DNA of 64,000 bases from Rehmannia glutinosa (taxonomy: Eukaryota > Streptophyta > Magnoliopsida > Lamiales > Orobanchaceae). Location: assembly GCA_016081115.2 (NCBI GenBank), contig CM071930.1, positions 35,045,641-35,109,640 of the forward strand. The letters run 5' to 3'. The notes under the pieces were generated by a model. That model did not search any database and was not told the DNA's origin. It saw only the letters and a program-made list of their open reading frames with translations. Below, piece by piece: positions 24,057-34,729 of this stretch; position 1 is the stretch's first letter, and each line of letters opens with the position of its first letter. Made by a program: the position numbers and the translations under genes.

Positions 24057-24499
24057 TCAACCCTATATACTAAAAGAAAAAATAAACTTGACACATGTCA
24101 TCACCTCATTAATCATGGACATGTGTAAGTTTCTCATCCTCTCAATTCCACATGGCGGCTTCACATTGGTAACTTTATCACAATTTTCAAAAGATAACAG
24201 ATAATCCAAAATCAAGGATTGTATCTAGTCTATTTTTCAAATTTGTTATATTTTAAATTCAAAAACCAACCATATTCCGAGACACGTGGCAACCCCTCAT
24301 TCTCTCAATTAGATATGATAGTTTCACATTTATTAAATGATTCTTTAAGCCAAAAAATTAAATATCAGTCATTGCAATATACAATTAATTTATAAAAACA
24401 TAATGTGAAAATGATTGTAATAATATAATTAATAACTAAAAACTCACGTCATTTTGATAACTCAAAAAAAAAAGAAAACTCAAATTTATTAATAATAAA
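24057..24499. other. Non-coding stretch with a possible Helitron 5' end
   Basis: The sequence CCCTATATACTAAAAG at 24061-24076 resembles a plant Helitron start. It is followed by two diverged copies (24090-24185 and 24285-24350) of a block containing ACACATGTC or ACACGTGGC and CTCTCAATT. No matching hairpin plus CTRR end is seen, so the Helitron reading is weak. No gene. Confidence 0.3.
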
Positions 24500-24961
24500 T
24501 TTATTTCCTACTTATCAAATAACAAGCCAGCTTCAATAGATGTCTTTAGTGCGAACAATAGTACTCTTCCTTCCAAAAAGTGATGTTTCCCTCCATACGC
24601 ATTCTCTTCGAACTTGATAGCAGTATGTCGTCGTCCTTGTCCCTTGCTACAAAACCATGTCCAATAGTACCATCATTAAATCCAAACATCATCGTAATTA
24701 GTTTTACGTAGTCTGCGATGGGGCAACCCAAACTTCTTCCTCGTGTGCGATTCTTTTGCTAAGTGTCTTTGAGTTGATGTGTCCTAAGCTCCATTAGGTA
24801 ATTGTGTTCGTGTGATAATCTTATAAACTTCTGGTGCCTTATCTTCAAAATACAGTTTATTTCTTTTCATCCAGATTCGAGAAGCTAAAATGCCGAGAAA
24901 TGCACTAAGCTCTATAGGGAACTCACACATATAACCATAGAAATTTTTTGAAAGATGAAAT
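24500..24961 (-). pseudogene. LINE-B 3' part: end of ORF2 with RNase H-like scrap
   Basis: On the minus strand this reads LSKNFYGYMCEFPIELSAFL, then RIWMKRNKLYFED, a pattern usual in plant LINE ORF2 between the zf-RVT and RNase H-like domains. An RNase H-like scrap follows with GFVARDKDDDILLSSS and FLEGRVLLFALKTSIEAG in neighbouring frames. It continues the LINE that stops at 34720: removing element C joins the two halves at the same point of the protein. The 3' end with the A-tail is missing; coding similarity fades near 24500. Confidence 0.8.
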
Positions 24962-26338
24962 TGTTTTATAAATGGTTTTATCATGATTTTGATGATTTTG
25001 TTTTATACCAAAACAATGTTCTTAAATGTTGTCCAAATACTCCTAAATGATTTAAATTGTTTCCTATAATTTTTCGGAGTATTTCTTTAAGTTTATTTTC
25101 GACAAATATTGGACAACACTTTTGATGATTTTGTGTTAATGTGTTTTTACACCAAAACAATGTTTCTAAATGTTGTCCTAATACTTCCGATCGGTCTAAA
25201 ATGTTTTTACTATTTTTCAGAGTATTTCTTGAAGTTTATTTTCGATATAAAATTGGACAACACTTTTGTTTTGAGGCCAACCGGTTGCCCTATAGGGCAT
25301 CCCGTACCTGAAAGTTGTGAAAAACAGTGAATAAGCTATTTCTTTGGAAAAAGGTTGGTAGATCGGTCGCCGACAGGGTGGTAGACCGGTATGGTCGACC
25401 GGCCGATCGACCGAGCGTCGTCGGCCGACACCCCCTGTCGGCCGTGCACTGGAGTTCATTTTTGAAACAGAACACCCTGTTTTGTTTTTTTGGCCTTGCT
25501 CGGCCAGAATTGGGCATGGGGTCGACCAAGCCGAACCCCCGTCAACCGTGCCCTATGTAAATGTGTATTCTTATTTTCAAACGCGTCTATTTGTGTGCGA
25601 CCGTGCCCCTCAAGTTTGACAAATTTCGACCGTTTGAAGCACAACAATAAGAGAAAACTATACAACACAACAAGAAATACTCAAGCAAACATTTGGTCTT
25701 ATATTGTCATTATTCTTATTGTAATTTGCCTAGCTTATCACTTTCACATTCTTGAGGTCTAGGCTATTCTTGATTACACTTGCACTCAATTGTATAATTT
25801 ATTATCGAGTTATAATCTTGAATTTTTGGGTAATCATTCAACACAAGATATCCTTGTGAGTGCTCTTGTGGTAAGAACACACTTGAGTTATCTAGGTGTT
25901 AGGTGTAAGAAGATTGTGGTAATCTTCTTGTCACGGTGTTGAAGAATTTGGTATTCTTCAAGGTTGAAGATTGTGGTAATCTTCACAAGGTGCCATTGGA
26001 GATTGTGGTAATCTTCAAGAGAGATTGTGGTAATCTCAAAGGTGGTGTTGAAGAAGAATGTGGTGCTCTTCAAGGTGTTGTTGTAAGTTGAATTTGTATT
26101 AATTGTGGTAATTAATAAAATTCTTTTTCTTTTTCTAAACCCATCATGGATATACTGGGGTGGTAGAGCACGTAGTCCTTAGGTGGGGTGAAGCTCTATA
26201 AATCGACGTGTGTTGTTTACTTTCCGTACCTTTATTCTTGTCTTGGCGTATTTGATTTGAAAAAGAGGGCATAATCGGAAAGATGGAGATAAGCTATTCA
26301 CCCCCCCTTCTAGATTATCGTAGCCGCTTGGACTTACA
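24962..26338 (+). repeat. 5' LTR of element C, lacking the promoter core
   Basis: 1377 bp, TGTTTTATAAATGG...GGACTTACA. Compared with the 3' LTR it lacks 141 bp, including the TATA box (33991-34001 there), so this LTR should not be able to start transcription as an intact one would. Its CGACCGGT-type motifs are mostly decayed. A hairpin array is present at 25860-26117. The last 56 bases contain an in-frame ATG (26283) for gag. Confidence 0.9.
25860..26117 (+). repeat. Hairpin array with GTGGT loops, copy 1 (C 5' LTR)
   Basis: Eight hairpins in a row. Examples: arms AAGAAGATT (25907-25915) and AATCTTCTT (25921-25929) around GTGGT; arms TTGAAGAAT and ATTCTTCAA around TTGGT; arms TATTAATT (26097-26104) and AATTAATA (26110-26117) around GTGGT. 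The first hairpin (25860-25880) has one C-A mismatch here. Stem sequences differ between hairpins, loops do not. Confidence 0.85.
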
Positions 26339-26656
26339 AGTGGTATCAGAGCCAAACTCTTTGGCAAGCTCGTTTCACATCGCGAGTGAAGAGGAACGAT
26401 CGTCGGCTACGAATGAAGCTCACCTTTCCGGCACCTCCACCATCAAGCCACCTCGATTTGATTCCAAAAATTTTGCATTTTGGAAAGAAAGAATGGAATG
26501 CTATTTACAAGGTTGCGGGTTCGATATTTGGAACCTCGTCATCAATGGAGAATCCATTCCGATGAAAGATACACCATACACCTCCAAAGCTCTCAAGGAG
26601 CTCAATGATGAAGACAAGAAAATCATCTCCTTAAATGGTAAAGCTTTCAATATTTT
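26283..26656 (+). pseudogene. Element C gag, N-terminal part (interrupted by LINE-N)
   Basis: Start of Gag, the particle-forming protein. The open frame begins at ATG 26283, still inside the LTR, and reads through the LTR end and primer site (VVSEP spells the primer region) into FDSKNFAFWKERMECYLQG, the typical N-terminal copia Gag block. It stops being Gag at 26656, where LINE-N is inserted. No other ATG precedes the conserved block in this frame, so either the start is truly in the LTR, or the original start codon has been lost. Element D has the same coding region without this ATG frame. Confidence 0.8.
26341..26353 (+). promoter_or_regulatory. Primer-binding site of element C
   Basis: TGGTATCAGAGCC, complementary to the 3' end of initiator Met-tRNA, two bases after the LTR end. 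Confidence 0.9.
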
Positions 26657-28983
26657 TTTTTTTTTTTTTTTTTTAAAATAACACCGGGGTGGGGGGATTG
26701 AGGCGTGATCCCCTACCGTATATCAAATAAACAAAATATCATACAATGTCATGCCCACTCACAAGGAGAAAAATCAAAGAACAAATAACCTATCACTAAG
26801 ATATCTAGAAAGACTATCATAATGAGAATCTAAAAATACAATGAGAACCAATGATCTATGAAAATCAAGCTCGGGTAACCCAGTCCCATCCGAATGAGCG
26901 CTAGGAGGTGGTGAGAGGCCGTGCCCTCATCAACAAAGTGATCGCCAAGAGCGGCAAAGAGCTCCCAACTCCGCTAGGTGATCTGTGGTCGATTCCCTCT
27001 CGTGTATGTGGGAAATCGAGTCATCAAGGTCCTCAAGATGTTCCGAATGCGAATCGGGGTATCTTTGAACTCCGAAAGAGCGAGGCCACCGGAAGTGATC
27101 GTGGTGACCACCGCCACAAGGTCCAACTCGATCCAAATCAAGTGAGAACCGTCGGGCATGCCGCAATCCCATCTCAAGCGCTAGTAGCTCGGCATGAAAG
27201 CTGACACACGCCCGGAAGGAATCGTGAAACGCCAACATAAGTCCGCCCAAATGATCCCGTATCAAACCCCTCCGCCAAAGAATCAATGTGCCTGGATCAA
27301 ACGAACCATCCGTGTTCGGCTTGATCCGAGGGGGCCGAGAGCTCGCCAAATCACCATCCTCGGCCTGCGTGGAACCCGTGGTGGAGCACTCCCCGCAAAA
27401 AGCCAACAAGAGGGAAACATCCGGACCAATCGATGGGCTCGACGCCGACCAAACAAGGATCCATAGATACCGCTCCACCGCCAAATAATGTGAGATGCCA
27501 AGAAAGGAATTTGTCGATGCTTGACACTATTCCTTTCCGTCCCGGACAAACCATAAAATCAAGCAGGAACCAAGAAACTCAAGTGCCTCGTGTGTGATCC
27601 GTGTGTGCGGTTCCTCCGAATGAAATGAACAATATCATATCGGTGGTGTGTGGAAGTGTAGTGTCAAACCAAGGAAGAAAGTGATTCCACACGGATGAGC
27701 AACAAAGATCATTCATCAAAAAGAGGTGAGGGATAGATTCGACACGAGGAGAAGAGTGTGGATTATTCAAGCAACACCAAAGAACGTGAGGCAAGGGAAG
27801 TGCCACGTGCCTGAAGCTTGATATCCACAGGGGAAGACGATTACGAAGGAGGCGCCAAAGGAATATGGAGATAGTAGGGATAAGAGCATCGTTCCAAATG
27901 GCACCGTCGAGAAGGTTACGAGCATTTCTACCAAGGAGAGAATCCCAAGCGTAAGACATAGAGAACCCACCGTGAGAGGTAAGCATCCACCTCATGATAT
28001 CCTCGGACCCCGGCAGAATCGGAACCCGGAAATATCCTCAATGAGACTCTCGGGAAGCCCACATCCGGAGACCAAGACACTGTGCGATCTATCGCGATCC
28101 CACTCACCATCGCGAATAAACCAATCAACTGTCATGTGCCCCAAAGGTCGATCCAAACAATGATCCGTAAGTGCCCGGCTGTCCAAGCCAAAATATCATC
28201 CCGAAGCTGACCCGGCTACCACTAATAGACCAAAAATCCGCTCCTGGGCCCGAATCCGATCCGCCTCAAGCGCCTCCACCGATGACTATGATTATGTGTT
28301 CAGAGGCTCTGCAGGAGACCGAAGCCCATTGTAATAAAGATTTTGCGATCAAGAATTGAGCCCACAACGAATGGCCCTCACGTAATCTCCACCACAACTT
28401 GTAAATCAAGGCGTCGGCAATATCGAAAAGTCGGCGCAACCCCAAACCGCCCTCGAAAATAGGGTGGCGGATAATATCCCAATCGATCCAATGAGTCTTC
28501 TTCATCGTCCCGCATAGGATCCCCCAGAGAAGAATCTAGCCATGATCTCGCTCCAATCTTTGCAGAATCGTCTTTGGCGGTGCATGACTCAAAGAATATG
28601 CAACGGGGTGGCCATTAGCGTGCTCGAATAAGAGCGAGCCTACCACCAAAGGAGAGATGTCGATCGACCACCCCGCAACTCTATCCAACATCCTCTCGAA
28701 TCACCGGGAGGAAGAGCTCTTTTCGTCATTCGCCCCTTGAACAAAGGGACACCCAAATAAGTCATCGGCAAGTCATCGCGAACAAAGCCGATCGGCTCGT
28801 GCACCATGTGCTCCCACCCGTCAATGTAACGCGTGGGGCCAAGAAGAAACTACTCTTCGTACAATCGACGACCGCCGAAGTAGCGAGAATAGTGCTCCAA
28901 AAAGTGTCTCAACGTGACCAAACCATCCTCGGACGCCCTCGTGAAGATAACCACATCATCGGATAGGCCGGATGCGTCACCGG
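26657..28983 (-). mobile_element. LINE-N: 5'-truncated LINE inside element C gag
   Basis: Minus-strand LINE with its A-tail seen as a T-run at 26653-26674. The 17 bp target duplication AAAGCTTTCAATATTTT is present at 26640-26656 and 28984-29000, perfect on both sides. Element D shows the empty site (GGTAAAGCTCTCAATATTTT near 56970). Only the 3' part of ORF2 is present, so reverse transcription stopped early, as is usual for LINEs. Its base composition is clearly GC-richer than that of the host element. Confidence 0.95.
26930..28983 (-). pseudogene. LINE-N ORF2 3' part: RT end, zf-RVT and RNase H-like domain
   Basis: Read right to left: near 28780-28740 the post-RT motif DDLPMTYLGVPLFKGRM; near 28505-28430 KKTHWIDWDIIRHPIFEGGL and GLRRLF, the usual block before zf-RVT; a zf-RVT-like region in 27995-27580; and an RNase H-like domain in 27484-26930 with KPNTDGSFDPGT (its first Asp kept), AFHDSFRACVSFHAELLALE and HARRFSLDLDR. 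The domain would cut RNA in RNA-DNA hybrids during integration. Several frameshifts and stops separate these blocks, so the copy is inactive. The longest open piece is 184 codons (27484-26930). Confidence 0.8.
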
Positions 28984-29000
28984 AAAGCTTTCAATATTTT

Positions 29001-30038
29001 ATATTGTTCACTTACCAATTTAGAATATTATCTTATTGTAGGAATTGATCGTCTCATGAAGTATGGCAAAAATTAGAAGCCATTCATGAAGTATATGCAA
29101 ATGATAGGAGCAACTTAAAAGCATCTACTTCTCAAAGGAATACAAGGTCAAATCTAAGGGACAAGCCTTTTACAATTTCCAACTATGAAGTAGTTGAACA
29201 ATGTTTTATGGGCATCGAAGAAGAAAACGAGGTATGTCTTAAATCCTCTACTTCCTATGATATTGTTATACAAAATGATTATAGTGATTTACAAGATGAT
29301 TTTGATGACCTTCAAAATTAATTCCAAAGTTTACTTGTTAAGTACAAAAATTTGAAAAAGGAATTCAATGTTTTGAAAAATGAAAAGGATAGTTTATCTA
29401 CTTCCCATGAATTACTATCATGTGCTCACACCACCACACTTAACAAGGTTAGAAACCTTGAAAAAGAAAATAGTACTCTTGTTGAGGATATTAATTGTAT
29501 GAAAAAGGATTTATCAAAATCCAACTTGAGTACCGATAAAATGACCAAGATTATTGATATTCATAATTGTGATAAAGGACTTGATCATAAGCCTAGTGTT
29601 TTTAATTATGTGAAAAGAAATCAAGTCCCTATGCATGTTGGTCATTATGCTCCAAAAATTATTACTTGCTTCTATTGCGGTAAAAAGGGTCATACGGTAA
29701 ATACTTGTCGGGCTAGAAATAGCTCTAATTATTATTGGAGACCTAAAAGTCTCAAAGCTAATCCCAAAGGACCCAAACACTTGAGGGTACCACAAAGCAA
29801 AGTCATATTAGGTACCCGGTGGAATCAAGGAAAATTCATACCGCCAAGAATGCATCAAATGACCATCTTATTTGACCAAAGGAGAAGATATCACCACAAT
29901 GAATTTCCAAGAGAAAGACACTTTCAAAAATGGGAAGGCCACAATGCTTGGAGATGGAGCAATTGGAGAAGCCATCATCAACAAGATAATTTTCAAAGGG
30001 GAAGATATCATCAACAATGGAAATGGCGAAATTGGTAA
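29001..30038 (+). pseudogene. Element C gag, C-terminal part
   Basis: Gag resumes after LINE-N. The first 350 bases are frame-shifted; the frame opens from 29352 with NLKKEFNVLKNEKDS, a coiled-coil-like region, then the CCHC knuckle CFYCGKKGHTVNTC near 29671-29712 and the GPKHLRVPQSK block typical of Sirevirus-type Gag. The tail from about 29890 is rich in Trp, His, Gln, Arg and repetitive (HHQQD, RYHQQWKWRNW). It ends at TAA 30036-30038. Compared with element D one repeat of the tail is missing. A stop at 29319-29321 and upstream frameshifts make it a pseudogene. Confidence 0.85.
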
Positions 30039-30880
30039 AACCGTATCTCCCTATTTAATATGCATTTTATTTTCTATGCATGTTTTTATTTGTGTCTAAA
30101 TGCAAAATGAGTTTTCATAATTTTAAAATTAAGGTCTTCAATATATATTTGTGGTTTTAAATTTTTTTGAAAAATAAGACCTTGCATGATGTTTTTTTTT
30201 TAAAAACTCTTGTGCATTTGCTTTAACTATTGTGTTTTATAATCTCCTATGGATTCTCTTGGCATAAGCATACTTGTGACATATATTGTTTTTATCCTAC
30301 ACCTGTATTATGTTGCTTTGTGCTAGAGTTGTTTAAGATATATGTAGGATATATATTTCGTCATCTTCTTCAAGAGATGTTAAACTATCGAGGTACGCTC
30401 ATCATTGGTATTCATCTTATAGACGCGATATATTCTTGTCATATGCCTATGTGCTTATTTTATACAAGTGCCACTAAGAGGATGTTTTGATTTTTTGAAA
30501 AAGCATTATTTGACATAGCTTGTTTTATCCAAGATTTGTAAAGGATTATATTTTGTTTTGATAAAACAATTGATCTACTAAGTTATGCATTTTATTGCAC
30601 TTATAAATGCCATTATTCTTGGATGCTTATGTCAAAGCTCTTGTTCATATGATTCTTGTAAATGAGGTCTCAACTATGTGCTCTCGTATTTTCATATTTC
30701 AAAAGAGACCTCATATAGCTTTCTACAAGCACATTTGAACTTACATGTTGTATTATATTCTTGATGATTTTTTAAGCATAGTATGTGTTACTTGCTATAG
30801 TGTCTCTATCATTCGATATCACTATGCTCTTGTACAAGATTCTTTGTTGAGATTTTTCAGAAATTTTTAGTATGTTGGAA
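30039..30880 (+). other. Post-gag AT-rich region of element C without recognisable pol
   Basis: Where protease and integrase should be, only AT-rich sequence is found, partly matching 58120-58600 of element D. No pol motif is visible. This suggests that loss of pol happened in a shared ancestor, or that this is a spacer of a non-autonomous lineage. Confidence 0.5.
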
Positions 30881-31440
30881 CAAGTTTAATGAACAAGGCA
30901 AGGTTAGTAGCTCAAGAGTAATGTCAAGAAGAAGGTATTGATTTTGATGATACATTTGCATCCATAGCATGTTTTTTGAAGCTATTCTTATTTTACTTGC
31001 CCATTCTTGTTTTAAGAAAATTTCAAACTTTACCAAATGGTTTTATTCAAATAGAAGTCTATGAAAAACAATCGGGGTTTTGAAAATTCTTGGCCAAAAT
31101 GATTTGTATAAAAGGCCTTATTATGTTTAAAACAAGCACCCCATATATGGTTTGATAGACTTAGCTATTTTTGCAAAATGATTTTACAAGAGGTAAAGTT
31201 AATCTACTCTCTTTGTCTCTTGAAAAAGGGCAAGAATGCCTACTTGTACAAATTTATGATATCATTTATGGTGCTACTAATGACGTTTTGTACAAGATAT
31301 TTCCTAAGTTGTTGCAAGGTAAATTCAAGATGACCATGATGGAGGAGCTCAATTTCTTCATTGGAATTCAAGTTCAACAATGCCAAGAAGGTGGTTATAT
31401 TCTACACTCAAAGTATACAAAAGAAGAAGTGAGGCATTGA
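30881..31440 (+). pseudogene. Element C reverse transcriptase scrap
   Basis: Degenerate copia RT. NKARLVAQE at about 30894-30920 and EEGIDFDDTFASIA near 30935-30970 mark the RT start; PNGFIQIEVYEKQSGF follows; the final part reads MTMMEELNFFIGIQVQQCQEGG at 31330-31395, the block after the YxDD region. The palm itself is not readable. Everything upstream (protease, integrase) and the RNase H domain are missing. Confidence 0.75.
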
Positions 31441-33179
31441 AGAAGAAAGAACTAACTCAACCTCTATGACTATCATGTAAAGATTGACAAAGGTTGAGGA
31501 AGGCATATCAGTCGACAAACAAAATCGAGGTATGTTTATCTTCGTTTATTACTTTTTTAGACTCGACATTTTCTATACCTTATGTCTATATGCTCGAGTT
31601 CAAAAACAATCCCAACGAATCTCATTAAAAGTGTCGTTAAAAGAAATTTTCAAATATTTGAAAGACATTTTTTTTGACTTGTTGTACCCAAAGTCTTAAA
31701 ACGTTCTTATTTTCGGGATAACAAGTCCGGTGATAATAATATTTCAAAACATGGTTAAATAAATCGAACTAAACATATTGAGATTCGATATCTTTTTCTA
31801 AGGGATTGCATGTTTAACAAAAACTTGAGATGTGTTTAATTCCATCTCAAGGATAACTCGCGGAATTTTTAATCGTCACCGCCGAGTATTTTACCTCATT
31901 TCGAGCTTGATTATGACATAATGTATATTAAATGAGGTCTAGGATTGCATTTTGCACGTTTTAAAACTTAGGGGCGAAAAATTGGATTTTTGGATCAAAC
32001 TTGGATTATTTGAAACGACTATTCGCGATCAAAACAGTGAGGTCGAGCCAGTCGACCACACCTCCGATCGGGTCGACAAAGACCATGACCGGGTTGCCCT
32101 TCGATTTTTAGATATATTGCATTATGTTTCAGGACTTTGGCATTTTGGCCCTTTTAACTCTATTTTCGTTCGTCCCTTTGACACTTTCACACACAATTCA
32201 CCTCAAATGAGTTTTGTTGCATAAATTTCATATTTTGGGGATTATCTAGCTCGATTATCATCATCATTGCTCGTCTTCACCAATTAAATGGTAAGAATTC
32301 TACTCCCTTATCTCAATTGGGTTGAACACTTGAGAACTTGGCTTATATGTGTATCTCTTGATGCAATTCTTATATATTTGTGTTGAGCATGATGATTGTT
32401 GTTGGATGATATTTATATAATTGCTTTTGGTGATGAAAAACTTGGCTTGATTACATTTACAAGGGCTATATATATCATTTTCAATTTTTGGCCTTGCCAA
32501 GTGTTTGATAAAATGTTTCAATGAAAAATTCATCACCTACATGATTCTCTCTTTTTCAAAAGTCTTATATATTTATAAAGATCATGTTTTTGCAAATCAA
32601 ATGAGTTTTCATAAGCCTCTACAAGTCGTATGATCGACTTTTTCCCTCCTATTTGATCTATAAGCTTCAATGTGTTCAAATAGCTCGATACATCGGTTTA
32701 GTTGTGCACTTTGATATGATTATATGATGTTTTTATCGTGCTAACATTCTTTTTGATGATTCCAAAGGGGGAGAAACAGGTTATAAGCTTATTAGCTAAA
32801 ATAAGCTCGAGAAAGAAGCTATAAGCTATGGCTTCTAAAAGCCATAAGTTGTGCATCATACTTAGTCCAATTGTTGTATTATAGACTTATATACTTGTCT
32901 AATGATGTTTTGTTGACAGGGGAAGCTTATAAGCTCTTGTACTTAAGACCAATACGTAAATGCTAAGCTTTTAGCTTGTGGATGATTGTTTTTACATTAC
33001 TCTTGTTGTGCATATTGATAGGGGGAGCTTTTGCTGTATATGTTTAATATCTCTACTTTCATCCTTGTGATTATATTGCGTGGAATGTTGTCACTCACAA
33101 CGGATAGTTCCTTTTAACCGGTAAAAATGTTTTGTTTTCAAAATCGGCCTTGTTAAAATTATTTTGGTTTGTAATCATC
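31441..33179 (+). other. 3' non-coding region of element C
   Basis: No gene. Bases 31960-32260 resemble the leader before the envelope-position ORF of element D (58700-58940), and 32310-33190 matches 60697-61540 of D. The ORF present in D between those points is absent here. The stretch near 32040-32095 has several CGACC/GGTCG motifs. Polypurine motifs and a palindrome in the right part are listed separately. Confidence 0.6.
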
Positions 33180-33192
33180 AAAAAGGGGGAGA
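32764..33192 (+). promoter_or_regulatory. Polypurine tract of element C with three upstream look-alikes
   Basis: AAAGGGGGAGAAA (32764-32776), CAGGGGAAG (about 32917-32925), ATAGGGGGAGC (about 33018-33028) and the tract adjoining the LTR, AAAAAGGGGGAGA (33180-33192). Only the last can prime plus-strand DNA at the LTR edge. Repeated polypurine motifs before the 3' LTR are a known Sirevirus trait, which supports the lineage call. Confidence 0.7.
32827..32846 (+). repeat. Palindrome in the element C 3' non-coding region
   Basis: Arms TATGGCTT and AAGCCATA around CTAA. A matching palindrome is found in element D at 61179-61198. Confidence 0.75.
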
Positions 33193-33992
33193 TTGTTTGA
33201 TAAATGGTTTTATCATGATTTTGATGATTTTGTTTTTATACCAAAACAATGTTTTTAAATGTGGTCCAAATACTCCTAAATGATTTAAATTGTTTCCTAT
33301 AATTTTCTGGAGTATTTCTTCAAGTTTATTTTCGACAAATATTGGACAACACTTTTGATGATTTTGTGTTAATGTGTTTTTACACCAAAACAATATTTCT
33401 AAATGTTGTCCTAATACTCCCGATCGGTCTAAAATGTTTTTACTATTTTTCGGAGTATTTCTTGAAGTTTATTTTCGATATAAAATTGAACACTTTTGTT
33501 TTGAGGCCAATCGGTCGCCCTATAGGGCATCCCGTACCTAAAAGTTGTGAAAAACAGTGAATAAGCTATTTGCTGAAAAAAGGCTGGTAGACCGGTCAAC
33601 AGGGTGGTAGACCGGTATGGTCGATCCGCCAACCCGGGCGTCGGCCGGTGGCGTCGGCGACGACACCCTGTCGACCGGTACACTGGAGTTCATTTTTAAA
33701 ACAGAACACCCTGTCTTGTTTTTTGATCTTGCTCGACCGGCTGGGCATGGGGTCGACCGGTCGAACCCCCCGTCGACCGGTCGCCCTGTGTAAATGTGTA
33801 TTCTTATTTTCAAACGTCTATTTGTGCGCGACCGGTCGCCCTCAAGTTTGACAGCAAATTTCTGACCATTTGACAAAGAGACAACTTTTCCTTATTTTGT
33901 GGGATGGATTTCTAACACTATTTTCTTCAATTGTCTTGCAATTTTTCACGATTTTCAATCCCTAGAGGAGCCTATCAATGATCAATCATCTC

Positions 33993-34004
33993 CTATAAAT
34001 AGAG
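33993..34004 (+). promoter_or_regulatory. TATA box of the element C 3' LTR
   Basis: CTATAAATAGAG, a good plant TATA box. Counterparts are at 55962-55973 and 62313-62324 in element D; none remains in the C 5' LTR. Confidence 0.75.
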
Positions 34005-34236
34005 GAAGATTTGAAGCACAACAATAAGAGAGAACTATACAACACAACAAGAAATACTAAAGCAAACACTTGGTCTTATATTGTCATTATTCTTGTTGTA
34101 ATTTGTCTAGCTTATCACTTTCACATTCTTGAGGTCTAGGCTATGCTTGATTACACTTGCACTCAATTGTATAATTTATTATCGAGTTGTAATCTTGAAT
34201 TTTTGGGTAATCATTCAACACAAGATATCCTTGTGA

Positions 34237-34491
34237 GTGCTCTTGTGGTAAGAACACACTTGGGTGATCTAGGTGTTAGGTGTAAGAAGATTGTGGTAAT
34301 CTTCTTATCAAGATGTTGAAGAATTTGGTATTCTTCAAGGTTGAAGATTGTGGTAATCTTCACAAGGTGCCATTGGAGATTGTGGTAATCTTCAAGAGAG
34401 ATTGTGGTAATCTCAAAGGTGGTGTTGAAGAAGAGTGTGGTGCTCTTCAAGGTGTTGTAAGTTGAATTTGTATTAATTGTGGTAATTAATA
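34237..34491 (+). repeat. Hairpin array with GTGGT loops, copy 2 (C 3' LTR)
   Basis: Same eight-hairpin order as at 25860-26117. Last hairpin: arms TATTAATT (34471-34478) and AATTAATA (34484-34491) around GTGGT. The fourth hairpin has arms TGAAGATT and AATCTTCA. Confidence 0.85.
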
Positions 34492-34729
34492 AAATTCTTT
34501 TTCTTTTTCGAAACCCATCCCGGATATACTGGGGTGGTAGAGCACGTAGTCCCTAGCCCTAGGTGGGGTGAAGCTCTATAAATTGACGTGTGTTGTTTAC
34601 TTTCCGCACCTTTATTCTTGTCTTGGCGTATTTGATTCGAAAAAGAGGGCATAATCGAAAAGATGGAGATAATCTATTCACCCCCCCCTTCTAGATTATC
34701 GTAGCCGCTTGGACTTATAGAAAATACAG

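Larger units (their letters stand above)
24962..34719 (+). mobile_element. Element C: Sirevirus-like Ty1/copia retrotransposon
   Basis: Full-span copy with 5' LTR 24962-26338, primer site 26341-26353, gag split by LINE-N, an RT scrap, a polypurine tract at 33180-33192 and 3' LTR 33194-34719. Flanks are GAAAT (24957-24961) and GAAAA (34720-34724), a 5 bp target duplication with one change. It is inserted in LINE-B. Protease, integrase and RNase H were not found, so the copy cannot move by itself. It shares LTRs, gag and 3' non-coding layout with element D at 55304-63031. Confidence 0.9.
33194..34719 (+). repeat. 3' LTR of element C
   Basis: 1526 bp, TGTTTGATAAATGG...GGACTTATA. Promoter core TCCTATAAATAGAGGAAG at 33991-34008. 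CGACCGGT-type motifs cluster at 33590-33840. The hairpin array is at 34237-34491. It contains a 141 bp segment (33874-34014) that the 5' LTR has lost. Confidence 0.9.

Noticed and set aside
24061..24499. Second Helitron
   Set aside because: Only a start-like motif is visible; no terminal hairpin with CTRR end found before LINE-B sequence begins.
25860..26117. Regularly spaced repeats that could suggest a CRISPR array
   Set aside because: The repeats are imperfect inverted repeats without unique spacers, lie in LTRs of a plant retrotransposon and recur in all four LTRs.
27194..27488. Plus-strand frames in the GC-rich LINE-N region
   Set aside because: Opposite strand to the RNase H-like domain of LINE-N; no motif on the plus strand.
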